IMG/VR virus record: IMGVR_UViG_3300031251_000022
Span: 1-57,618 of that record
Origin: a virus
Strand: one strand, 5' to 3'
DNA: 57,618 bases
Below, piece by piece: positions 31,440 to 39,049 of this stretch (positions within the stretch are counted from its first letter, which is position 1; every line of letters starts with the position of its first letter). The notes beneath the pieces are model-generated. The model saw nothing but the letters and a program-made list of their open reading frames with translations. It was not told where the DNA came from and did no database searches. The position numbers and the translations under genes were made by a program.

Positions 31440-32272
31440 CGTCCATGCTCTACGACGGCGAGCCGATCATCAACGCGGCGACAATTGCGGATCATCTCGG
31501 CAACGACACGGACCGACGCTGCGGCACTCTCGCCCGCGACTTCGACCTCACTCCGGTAGGCTCCATCGCCGGTGCCCCTGCTCTCCCCGAGTCGTTCAAG
31601 GTCGTCGACCGCAGCGAGTGGCCGGACCGCATCGCAGCGATGGAAAAGGACGGCTCACGCATCTCCGACATGATCGTCGATTCAGCGATCCCCACGCAGA
31701 ACCAAGAGCATCTCTCGTTCTGCTGGGCGTACTCCTGCGGGGCTGCTGTCATGGTGATGCGGGCACAGCAGGGCCAGCCATTCGTCCAGCTTTCCCCCGA
31801 ATCCATCGCAGGGCCAGTGAACGGGTATCGCGACGGGGGGAACTACCTGTCACGAGCACTTGCCCGAGTGACGCAGTTCGGCATCGCGTCGACGGCGTAC
31901 GTCCCACACCTCGCGGTCAGTAAGTCCGACTTCAAGCCGGGGTGGGAGCAGGACGCACAGCAGTACGTCGCGGAGGAGTTCTGGGACTTGGGCAGCGATG
32001 ACGGTCACATGTTCGACCGCATCATGACGTGCCTATTCGCCAGGATGCCCGTCCCCGTGAACTATCAATGGTGGAAGCACTCCGTCCTCGGTTGCGATCC
32101 GTTCATGCGGAAGGCCGGGCGGAACAGCGGGCAGTACGTCTTCGGCAATCGCCTGTGGAACTCCTGGGGGAGCGGCTACGGGTCGAACGGGTTCGCTGTC
32201 GTCGAGGAGCCGTACACGAACGCGGCAGAGGCATACGCACTGCGATCGATCAAGTTGAAGGGAGCGAAGTGA
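31436..32272 (+). CDS. Papain-like (C1A) cysteine peptidase
   Basis: This 278-residue protein starts at ATG 31436. All catalytic elements of family C1 are present: Q90 oxyanion, C96-W97 (LSFCWAYSCGAA), H215 (WWKHSVLG) and N242 in LWNSWGSGYGSNGF. There is no signal peptide and no long propeptide. Phages rarely encode C1 peptidases. Its place between lipoprotein and thioredoxin-like genes, in a cassette without a known endolysin, suggests a role in lysis or in processing of an envelope protein. The octamer-like CGGGCAGT lies inside. Confidence 0.8.
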   Translation: MTSMLYDGEPIINAATIADHLGNDTDRRCGTLARDFDLTPVGSIAGAPALPESFKVVDRSEWPDRIAAMEKDGSRISDMIVDSAIPTQNQEHLSFCWAYSCGAAVMVMRAQQGQPFVQLSPESIAGPVNGYRDGGNYLSRALARVTQFGIASTAYVPHLAVSKSDFKPGWEQDAQQYVAEEFWDLGSDDGHMFDRIMTCLFARMPVPVNYQWWKHSVLGCDPFMRKAGRNSGQYVFGNRLWNSWGSGYGSNGFAVVEEPYTNAAEAYALRSIKLKGAK

Positions 32273-32982
32273 TGCCCACGATCCGCAAGGTTCCTCAGGA
32301 AGTCGCCATCGCGTCGGCACTCGCTCAACTGATCTCCGCGAGGGGGCAGGTCGACGAGTACCGCCAGGATCAGGAGCGGTACGATGCCGACTTCGCCAGG
32401 CGTCGCCGTGCCGCGTCAATCGCGATGTTGTGGGCGACAGTGCTCTTCGCGTTGCTGCCCATCATCGCGTGCCTGCTGGCAGGGTGCTCGTCCCGGCCGG
32501 CCGTTGCTCACGCCTTTCCGATCACGACCGTCGAGTCTGTTGCGTCACCCGAAGCGATCGAGTCCCTCTCGGCGACATCTCCGGAGTCGTCCCGCGGAAA
32601 TGCACCGCAGCCCAAGGACGGGGCCGAGGGGGATTTTCCCATCACCGAGTTCGAGGAGCGGAATGACGTGCCGCCTGTCACCCCTCCCGCGAAGCTCGTG
32701 CAGCGTCGGGCGGTGATCATTGGCGCCAACTGGTGCGGCCCGTGCGTCGCCTTCGCCCAGCGGAACAGCAAGGGAAGCGACCGTCTCCTGCTGGTCTACG
32801 CGAAGCTCGACGAGCCATTCCCTGCGGAACTGACGACGGGTGAGCTGGCACAGGTGCGGGCCTGCATCAACGCCGGGCTGACGATCCCGATGGCGGTGTG
32901 GCAGGAGCCGAGCGGCAAGTGGTGGCGGAAGCCTGTCGGGGGCTGGACGACGGATCGACTGCTCAAGCTCATGGAGGAATGA
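32272..32982 (+). CDS. Membrane-anchored thioredoxin-like protein
   Basis: This 236-residue protein starts at ATG 32272, overlapping the peptidase stop. A cytoplasmic helical part (1-48) leads into a membrane segment (SIAMLWATVLFALLPIIAC) with LLAGC resembling a lipobox. A Ser/Pro-rich linker then precedes a thioredoxin fold with GANWCGPCVAF (active Cys pair near 155-158). It would place a disulfide reductase or oxidase outside the membrane, perhaps to serve the Cys-rich virion proteins or the adjacent Cys-peptidase. Confidence 0.7.
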   Translation: MPTIRKVPQEVAIASALAQLISARGQVDEYRQDQERYDADFARRRRAASIAMLWATVLFALLPIIACLLAGCSSRPAVAHAFPITTVESVASPEAIESLSATSPESSRGNAPQPKDGAEGDFPITEFEERNDVPPVTPPAKLVQRRAVIIGANWCGPCVAFAQRNSKGSDRLLLVYAKLDEPFPAELTTGELAQVRACINAGLTIPMAVWQEPSGKWWRKPVGGWTTDRLLKLMEE

Positions 32983-33173
32983 TGGCACCGTTTCAGCAGC
33001 GTGTGGTGGACGAAAAGTATCAGCTTGACGGCAAGCGGGCGGCACTGGAGCAGTTCATTCGCGGGGCGGTGTTCCCGTCCCTTCCTGCCGATGAGCAGGA
33101 CCGGATGAATCGACAGTACGCAGCGATGACCGAGTATTCCAACATCCTCGCGGAAAGGATCGCCGCGTTCTGA
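32982..33173 (+). CDS. crAss001_48-related small protein
   Basis: This 63-residue protein starts at ATG 32982. The pattern FQQRVVDEKYQLDGKRAALE followed by QFI, F...LPADEQDRMNRQ and MTEYSNILAERIAAF matches the crAss001_48-related family, found in many unrelated phages. Two helices are predicted. Function unknown. It overlaps both neighbours by one base each, implying coupled translation. Confidence 0.7.
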   Translation: MAPFQQRVVDEKYQLDGKRAALEQFIRGAVFPSLPADEQDRMNRQYAAMTEYSNILAERIAAF

Positions 33174-33823
33174 TGGACTCCGTCGCAGTATCATCGTCGT
33201 CCGCCTCTCCCGTCTCGCTGCAGGTGCGATACCTGCTCAGCACGATCGAGCGGTACGTCGGCCTCAACCGCAAGTTCAAGCTGATATGGCTACGGACCGG
33301 TGCGGCGGAATTCCCGTTGCTCGGCGGGGACGTGTCGCAATGGACTACGGAGCGGATCTACGGCCAACTCGGGCGATTCTCAGTGCTCCTTCCGGGTCTG
33401 GTGATCACGGAGGCGAGCCTGCAGTATGAGCTGAAGGGGAACGACCTGACGCTCGCTGCCGGGTTCACGCTGCCGGGGTTCGTCGAGAGGCTGTCGCCGA
33501 TTCATCCGCAGGAGGTGGGCAGTACTGGCGTCGTCGAGTCCGCTGGGTCGTTCAGCATCATGGCGGTGTTCTCCCTGCTGTCGGTCGTGTGGACGCTGCT
33601 CCATCCCCGCGTGACGCTTCGCCTGCCGGGTTCCGTCGAGCTGTACGCGACCCTCGTAGAGAGTGGACGGCTGGTGATCGACTTCGTGAGCCCGCCCGAG
33701 ATCGAGTGCATCTTCGGCGTGGCGTTCACCTGCACGCCGAACTCGCTGACGCTGACGGGTGACGCGGTGAAAGTGCAGTACAAGGCGGGCTGGTTCGCTC
33801 GCGAGAAGGAGTGGCAGATCTGA
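33173..33823 (+). CDS. Hypothetical protein
   Basis: This 216-residue protein starts at ATG 33173. It is predominantly beta-strand with some hydrophobic stretches (SIMAVFSLLSVVWTLLHP) that could be one membrane pass or a buried core. It lies in the lysis/host-interaction cassette. No family is recognised. It contains one octamer at 33516-33523 (EVGST). Confidence 0.5.
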   Translation: MDSVAVSSSSASPVSLQVRYLLSTIERYVGLNRKFKLIWLRTGAAEFPLLGGDVSQWTTERIYGQLGRFSVLLPGLVITEASLQYELKGNDLTLAAGFTLPGFVERLSPIHPQEVGSTGVVESAGSFSIMAVFSLLSVVWTLLHPRVTLRLPGSVELYATLVESGRLVIDFVSPPEIECIFGVAFTCTPNSLTLTGDAVKVQYKAGWFAREKEWQI

Positions 33824-34086
33824 TGGCAATCACCGTCCTGTCAGTCATCGCGATCGTGTTCCTCGTGGCCCTCGTGCGGCGAGGGAACGAGATCGACCGC
33901 CTGCGAATGGAATTGACTGACCGAGATCGACTGTTCGAGGCTCGCCGGAGAATCCTCGATGGTGCGTCAAGGGAGCTTGAGAATCTCCGCGAGGACAACG
34001 CCCGCCTCAGTGCCGCGTACCAGTCCGAAGCCGCAATCGTCCGACGAATCCGTGACCTGATGAACGACACGAAAGGGGTCGAATGA
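33823..34086 (+). CDS. Spanin-like (Rz-type) membrane coiled coil
   Basis: This 87-residue protein starts at ATG 33823. The N-terminal membrane helix (MAITVLSVIAIVFLVALV) is followed by a long charged coiled coil (RRGNEIDRLRMELTDRDRLF and onward to 85). This is the plan of inner-membrane spanins that bridge to an outer-membrane lipoprotein. The lipoprotein at 30978 could be the partner. It overlaps the next membrane gene by four bases. Functional assignment is by topology only. Confidence 0.6.
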   Translation: MAITVLSVIAIVFLVALVRRGNEIDRLRMELTDRDRLFEARRRILDGASRELENLREDNARLSAAYQSEAAIVRRIRDLMNDTKGVE

Positions 34087-34421
34087 CAGACGAATCTCAA
34101 TCCTCAATCCCGGTCCCCTCTGACCCGATCAGCCAGCGTGCCGCGTGGTGGTTCGCCATGGTCAGGGCGGTTGGCTGGCCGACGATCCTGCTATTCGTGG
34201 TGGGGTTTGCGGGCTATCGCTTCACGGTCTGGTTCGAGCCGAGAGCGTCCAAGGTGATCGACACGCACGTCGAAACGGTGGGCAGTCTGCGAGTCCAGTC
34301 CGAGAAGCAGACGCAGATCCTGGGCGAGATGAGCGATTCGCAGAAGTCGCAAGGTGACATGCTGCGGGACATCCACCGGGCAGTCGTGAGACCAGCTCAG
34401 CAGGCGAAGAACGACAACTGA
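34083..34421 (+). CDS. Single-pass membrane protein, second holin candidate
   Basis: This 112-residue protein starts at ATG 34083. One or two membrane helices lie in AMVRAVGWPTILLFVVGFAG (residues 25-47), followed by a hydrophilic helical tail (QSEKQTQILGEMSDSQKS). With the spanin-like gene upstream it may complete a lysis set. An octamer occurs at 34279-34286. The class is uncertain. Confidence 0.5.
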   Translation: MTDESQSSIPVPSDPISQRAAWWFAMVRAVGWPTILLFVVGFAGYRFTVWFEPRASKVIDTHVETVGSLRVQSEKQTQILGEMSDSQKSQGDMLRDIHRAVVRPAQQAKNDN

Positions 34422-34481
34422 GCCAGTCGATGGGTGACACACAAGCAGCGGTCCGCGACCGCATAGCGAGGGGGTGATCCT

Positions 34482-34598
34482 TTGTTTGTCGTGATTCGAG
34501 TCTGGCTTGGCTATGCACTGTTTCGGATGGCTGGAGTGATTGGCGGGCCAGAGTTTCGGCGTGTGATTGTCGAGTCGTTCGCAGCGGAGTTGAGATAG
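34482..34598 (+). CDS. Short hydrophobic open frame
   Basis: This frame encodes 38 residues from TTG 34482 with GAGGGGGTGATC upstream; GTG 34491 is an alternative start. The sequence VIRVWLGYALFRMAGVIGG is hydrophobic and the tail is charged. It could be a micro-protein of the cassette. A hairpin GCGGTC/GACCGC (34448-34462) precedes it and a strong terminator follows. Confidence 0.35.
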   Translation: MFVVIRVWLGYALFRMAGVIGGPEFRRVIVESFAAELR

Positions 34599-34601
34599 CC
34601 A

Positions 34602-34662
34602 GCGTGAGGCACCGACCGGATCCTCGGACCGTCATAGACGGCCGGCGCCTCATGCGGTTTTT
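34602..34662 (+). terminator. Terminator with 9-bp outer stem
   Basis: GCGTGAGGC (34602-34610) pairs with GCCTCATGC (34647-34655), one G-U, enclosing a smaller hairpin CCGT/ACGG, followed by GGTTTTTGG. It separates the lysis-type cassette from the surface-protein module. Confidence 0.65.
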
Positions 34663-34675
34663 GGGAGTGGAGTGA

Positions 34676-35209
34676 ATGACACCTGAGCAATTGAAAGCCC
34701 TGATCGACGCGGATCCTGAGTTCTTCCGCCCGGCAGGCTCGGACGACGTGCAGCCGGACGGGTACGTCTCAACTCCACACCTGTTCAACTTGCTCACTGG
34801 CGTATACGGGGAGATCGACAATCCATCACCCGCCCCGTCAGTCCCGAAACCTGTCACGGTGTCAGCCCTCGCGGCAGCGGCCCCCGTCACGCTCACGACG
34901 GTATCGGATGTGGTGTGGATCGAGATCGGCAAGCGGGTCGACGCACAGGATCGAGTTTGGCTGGCGACAACGGCGGACGTTCTGCTCGCTCGCAGGCAGA
35001 TGCCGCAGATGGAGCATGACGCGGTGCTGGCCCTGATGACTGAGACGATCAGCGACCCATCCTGGCCAGCGAAGGTGCCCGCCCTGCCGCGATTCTCGGG
35101 TGATCCATTCGATCTGCTCAGTGTTGTCGAAACTGCCGAAGGGTCGGGCGAGCGGGTCGTGAAGCGTGTTGGGCTAATTGACCAGGCACTCGGAAGGGCG
35201 GTGGCATAA
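34676..35209 (+). CDS. Hypothetical protein
   Basis: This 177-residue acidic protein starts at ATG 34676 (GGGAGTGGAG upstream), just after a terminator, so a promoter nearby or antitermination is needed. A Pro/Ala linker (PSPAPSVPKP) separates a small N-terminal domain from an alpha/beta C-terminal domain. It is the first gene of a module with lectin-like and fibre-like genes and may be structural. No family recognised. Confidence 0.55.
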   Translation: MTPEQLKALIDADPEFFRPAGSDDVQPDGYVSTPHLFNLLTGVYGEIDNPSPAPSVPKPVTVSALAAAAPVTLTTVSDVVWIEIGKRVDAQDRVWLATTADVLLARRQMPQMEHDAVLALMTETISDPSWPAKVPALPRFSGDPFDLLSVVETAEGSGERVVKRVGLIDQALGRAVA

Positions 35210-35679
35210 TGGCGACGAACTTCCTCTGGGGCACTCGGCAATCGGGCGTCAACCTGATCACCACTGAGGCGAACACACTCGCGAGCGGATCTGCTACGGC
35301 ACTCGGCCCCGAGATCGATAACCGGCTCGCAAACTCTGCCGGGTGGCAGATGGCGGACCTGTTCCTGACTATTGCGTCGAACTCGTCCGCGTTCACTGCG
35401 GCGAGCTATTTCAACGTCGCGTTCCTGACCAAGTTCGACGGGACAAACTACCCGACGTTCACCAGCGGATCGTCATTCAAGCTCGCCCTGCAGAACTACC
35501 TTGCGGGATCGATCTGGATCAATCCAGCGACCCAGTCCGCCAATGTCGTCTATGAAGGCATCCTGCGGGTGCTATTGCCGTCGACGTACTTCAAGACGGT
35601 CTTGATCAATCAATCGGGCATCACTCTCCCATCGAGCGGTAACACGCTCGTCATGTACCCAACGCCGGAGCAGTATTGA
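35209..35679 (+). CDS. Probable structural protein
   Basis: This 156-residue protein starts at ATG 35209, overlapping the previous stop by one base. It is rich in Ser, Thr, Ala and Asn with many aromatic residues (AASYFNVAFLTKFDGTNYPT), a composition typical of tail or fibre beta domains. No catalytic motif. It overlaps the lectin-like gene start region. Likely part of a receptor-binding or decoration set. Confidence 0.5.
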   Translation: MATNFLWGTRQSGVNLITTEANTLASGSATALGPEIDNRLANSAGWQMADLFLTIASNSSAFTAASYFNVAFLTKFDGTNYPTFTSGSSFKLALQNYLAGSIWINPATQSANVVYEGILRVLLPSTYFKTVLINQSGITLPSSGNTLVMYPTPEQY

Positions 35680-36458
35680 TGCCTCGCGTCAGGTCAAACA
35701 GTCCGCTGCGGAACGTCGCTCGCTGCAAGGCGGAAGCGATGTTCCCGCAGCTGTGGGACGGTATCGGCCCCCTCTGGTATATCCCGGCAGGGCTGAACGG
35801 GACCACGGTCATGGACTTTGGCCCGTACAAGATGACCGGGACGCTCAGCGGGTCCGCCGTCGCAACTGCTGGGCAGTCTACAGCGGGGCTCGCTGCCGTC
35901 GTCTGTGCGGCGACCACCAGCAACGGCTGGACCTTCACCGACTCGACGAATTTCTGCACCCCTGGCACGAGTGATTACACCTTCGCGGCATGGATGGAGC
36001 CGACAGGAACGTCGTCGGGGATCTATGTTGTGTGGGGCTGGAACTCGTCCCGATGGCTCGGGTGGTTCCAAAATACGATGGGGTTCGATGGGTCGGGCGA
36101 TTCGGCTGGCGGGACGTACCACAACGCAGGCCTGCGGCACTTCCTCTGGACGCGATACCTGGGCAGTAAATACCTCTACGTCAATGGTGTCGCGACGTAC
36201 TCGGGCGGGGCGGATTCCGTCAACAGCAACACGAACAACGCAACCAGCGTCGGCTACTGGAACGGGGCAGGCTTCCCGACGAACGCGAAGTACGTGGAGG
36301 CCAGCTACCACAACCGCGGCACATCGGCAGGTGAAGCGAGGCTGCGGTATCAGCTTGGCCCTGGCGGGATCCTGACTCCGCGACGGAAGTTGTATGTCGG
36401 AGTGGCGGCAGCGGTGGGGAATCGGCGTCGACGGCTGCTGGCCGGGGGAGTGATCTGA
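35679..36458 (+). CDS. Concanavalin A-like lectin/glucanase domain protein
   Basis: This 259-residue protein starts at ATG 35679. Residues 60-230 have the jelly-roll pattern of LamG/ConA-like domains: DYTFAAWMEPTGTSSGIYVV, then WGWNSSRWLGWFQN, HFLWTRYLGSKYLYVNG and ATSVGYWNG. Such domains bind glycans in phage tail and head fibres. The C-terminus is strongly basic (GNRRRRLLAGG). Octamers at 35870-35877 and 36160-36167. It probably binds host or environmental polysaccharide. Confidence 0.7.
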   Translation: MPRVRSNSPLRNVARCKAEAMFPQLWDGIGPLWYIPAGLNGTTVMDFGPYKMTGTLSGSAVATAGQSTAGLAAVVCAATTSNGWTFTDSTNFCTPGTSDYTFAAWMEPTGTSSGIYVVWGWNSSRWLGWFQNTMGFDGSGDSAGGTYHNAGLRHFLWTRYLGSKYLYVNGVATYSGGADSVNSNTNNATSVGYWNGAGFPTNAKYVEASYHNRGTSAGEARLRYQLGPGGILTPRRKLYVGVAAAVGNRRRRLLAGGVI

Positions 36459-38122
36459 TGCAATTTCTGAAGCAATCCACCGCGTTCACACTCCGAGTCG
36501 GGCCGATCCTCGATTCAACCGGCGTCGAGTATTCCGGTGCGGTTATCGGCGATTTGTCGATCACCAAGAACGGAACGACGGCCGCAATGGCTGCAGCGGC
36601 AACGCTGACCTATGACGCCAATGGGTATTATTCCTTGGTGGGTACGACCGGCAATTCTGACACGCTGGGACGTCTCGACATCACATGCAATAAGTCCACG
36701 TACCAGATGCCCCCGGTGCGTCTGCAGGTCTTGGCGGCAGCAGCATTCGATACGATTGTGACGAACGGGACGATCGCCAGCACGACCAGCGGCAGGACGA
36801 TCACCACGGACGCTGCTGGGCTGGTCGACGCGAACGCGGTCAAGATGGGGCCGAGCGGGTCAGGGACGGCGTTGACGGCACGCGACATCGGCCTGTCTGT
36901 GCTGCTCTCGGCGGGGACCGGGACCGGGCAGCTGGACTTCACCAGCGGTGTCGTCAAGGGGAATACTACCCAGTGGCTCGGCGGGGCGATTCCGGCCGTC
37001 AATGTCACCGGCGTTCCGAAGGTTGATCTCGTCGACTGGCTCGGGACTGCTCCGCTGTCGCTTTCGTCTCAGCAGGTGCAATCGGTTGTCCCGACGTCCA
37101 CCGTCGTTGCGTCCGTAACCGGAGCGGTGGGCAGTGTCACTGGTGCTGTCGGATCCGTGACGGGTGCGGTGGGGTCGATCAGTGGGGTCACATTCCCGAC
37201 GAACTTCTCCCTCCTGTCGATCGATGGAAGCGGAAGGATTGATGTCGGCAAGTGGCTCGGGACCGCTCCCCTCGTGCTGTCGTCTCAACAGGTGCAGGCA
37301 GTCGTTCCGTCGTCGACGGTCGTCGCCAGCGTCACGGGAGCGGTGGGCAGTGTCACCTCGAACGTCAACACGAACGCGAACTCGACGGAAACAGCGATCA
37401 AGGCCAAGACGGATCAGCTCACGTTCACTACCTCGCTGCACGTGGACGCGACAGCCTCGATTGACGCGGCGTCTGTGCGGACTGCTCTCGGCATGGCATC
37501 GGCGAACCTCGATTCCCAGCTTTCCGAGATTCAGTCGTCCGTCGATGCGATCAACACCGGGGCAGGCTCTGGCGCCCACACCGTCACGATCACCGTCAAC
37601 GACGGCACGAACCCTCTGCAGAACGCGACCGTCACGGCATGGGTGAACAACAGCCAGCAGGGCAGCGTTGCGACGAATGCCAGCGGGGTTGGGGTGCTCG
37701 CCCTCGACTCGGCGACGTACACGCTGAACGTCACCTGCCCCGGATACGACGGGTCGTCAAGCTCGCTCGTCGTCAACGGGAACGTGTCTCACACCTACTC
37801 GCTGACGCAAACGAACATCACCCCGTCGACCGGAAGCCAGACGACCGCCTATCTGACCGTCGTTGACGCGACCGGGGCGGCGAAGGCTGGCGTCTCCGTG
37901 CGACTGACGATCACTGCTCTCGCGACCGGGACTGGCCTGGCGGTGGACGACCCATCCTCTGTAGCGGTGACTGGATCGAACGGGCTGGTTCAGTTCTCCG
38001 GCCAGCCGCAGGGGGCGAGCTACAGCGTCTACATCGGGAGCGGCGGGGGAGCTTACAAGGGGACACTGGCGTCGGCGTCGACGAGTCCGCTGGTGAATTC
38101 GCTCGGTCAGGTAACGGCATGA
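36458..38122 (+). CDS. Fibre-like protein with internal repeats and Ig-like domains
   Basis: This 554-residue protein starts at ATG 36458, coupled to the lectin gene. The N-terminal 90 residues are of the phage minor-structural type (LRVGPILDSTGVEYSGAVIG). Residues 190-300 hold two copies of a module WLGTAPLxLSSQQVQ with valine/glycine-rich VTGAVGSVTGAVGS repeats. A coiled-coil part (325-370) leads to two Ig-like / CarboxypepD_reg-like domains (380-440, 455-550). The layout fits a trimeric fibre. Each module contains one octamer (37128-37135, 37344-37351). Confidence 0.7.
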   Translation: MQFLKQSTAFTLRVGPILDSTGVEYSGAVIGDLSITKNGTTAAMAAAATLTYDANGYYSLVGTTGNSDTLGRLDITCNKSTYQMPPVRLQVLAAAAFDTIVTNGTIASTTSGRTITTDAAGLVDANAVKMGPSGSGTALTARDIGLSVLLSAGTGTGQLDFTSGVVKGNTTQWLGGAIPAVNVTGVPKVDLVDWLGTAPLSLSSQQVQSVVPTSTVVASVTGAVGSVTGAVGSVTGAVGSISGVTFPTNFSLLSIDGSGRIDVGKWLGTAPLVLSSQQVQAVVPSSTVVASVTGAVGSVTSNVNTNANSTETAIKAKTDQLTFTTSLHVDATASIDAASVRTALGMASANLDSQLSEIQSSVDAINTGAGSGAHTVTITVNDGTNPLQNATVTAWVNNSQQGSVATNASGVGVLALDSATYTLNVTCPGYDGSSSSLVVNGNVSHTYSLTQTNITPSTGSQTTAYLTVVDATGAAKAGVSVRLTITALATGTGLAVDDPSSVAVTGSNGLVQFSGQPQGASYSVYIGSGGGAYKGTLASASTSPLVNSLGQVTA

Positions 38123-38150
38123 AAAAGACACTCGAACAGCAAAGGAGCTG

Positions 38151-38263
38151 AACACCAGTGAGCCAGGATCCTTGGTGTAAAAGGCGTAGCACACTCGCAA
38201 GAGAGGTCTCGTTCAGCCGGTGCCAAACGGCAGGGAAACCGAGAGGGTCTCCTCACTGGTGTT
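38151..38263 (+). promoter_or_regulatory. Long inverted repeat upstream of terminase: RNA element, cos or pac candidate
   Basis: AACACCAGTGAG (38151-38162) is a perfect 12-bp inverted repeat of CTCACTGGTGTT (38252-38263). The 89-base interior contains further stems (TCTCG/CGAGA, GCCG/CGGC) and the near-palindrome CCAGGATCCTTGG. It occupies most of the gap between the fibre-like gene and the small terminase gene. The position suits a packaging site, and the stems suit a structured leader RNA. Confidence 0.6.
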
Positions 38264-38293
38264 TCATCCTTCGCTCACAAGCGGATATCGGAA

Positions 38294-39049
38294 ATGATCG
38301 ACAAAGTCCCTGACAACCCAAACGAGGAGATCGACATCCCCGATGGACTGATGCTGCCCAGCCTGCCGAAGTCGCAACGCAACGCTCGGGCCTGGGCGAT
38401 GTACGAGATGCTCGGCAAGGGGGCCAGCTACAAGGAGATCGCAGATCACTTCGCGACGACGATCGGAAAAGTCGCCAAGGCGTGCAACGAGATTGACCAG
38501 TTCTTGTCGAAGTTCTACGTCTCGAAAGTAATCGAGATGAGGGTTCGGCACACGCAGCAGTTGCAGGACATTCGGCGGAAGGCGATGGAGGGCTGGGAGC
38601 GGTCGCTTGAGGATTCTGTGACGAAAGAGGACGAGGACGGGATGGGGGCGAAGGGCTTCATCTCGAAAACGAAGACGACCATTAAGGGTCAAGCAGGCGA
38701 CCCGCGATTCCTGTCAATCGCAAAGGACTGCATCGAGTCGGTCGGAAAGATCTGGGGAATCAACGAGAGTGAACCTGAGAACAAAGTCCCCATCAACGTC
38801 AATGTTGGTGTCTCTGTGATCGCACGAGAGGCGATGCAAAATGCCCCTGAATTCCTTGAATACCTTGAGCAACGAAAGCTGGACGAGTATCGCGACTCCG
38901 TTGTTGTGGGCGGTGACGACGAGCGGGGGGAAGTACAAGTGTCCGCCGCATCTGGTGACGCTCAGTCATGCGGTGCGGAAGACGCTGACGGGGGAGGATG
39001 GCATTCGCCGATTGATGGTCATGATGCCCCCGAGGCATGGAAAATCTGA
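38294..39049 (+). CDS. terS: Terminase small subunit
   Basis: This 251-residue protein starts at ATG 38294. An N-terminal helix-turn-helix (GASYKEIADHFATTIGKVAK, residues 45-65) would bind the packaging site. A central coiled region (VRHTQQLQDIRRKAMEGWER) for oligomerisation is followed by a C-terminal part. The last 69 residues are encoded where the large subunit already begins in another frame and are rich in Gly, Asp and Glu, consistent with a flexible tail. It lies next to the large subunit, as usual. Confidence 0.75.
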   Translation: MIDKVPDNPNEEIDIPDGLMLPSLPKSQRNARAWAMYEMLGKGASYKEIADHFATTIGKVAKACNEIDQFLSKFYVSKVIEMRVRHTQQLQDIRRKAMEGWERSLEDSVTKEDEDGMGAKGFISKTKTTIKGQAGDPRFLSIAKDCIESVGKIWGINESEPENKVPINVNVGVSVIAREAMQNAPEFLEYLEQRKLDEYRDSVVVGGDDERGEVQVSAASGDAQSCGAEDADGGGWHSPIDGHDAPEAWKI

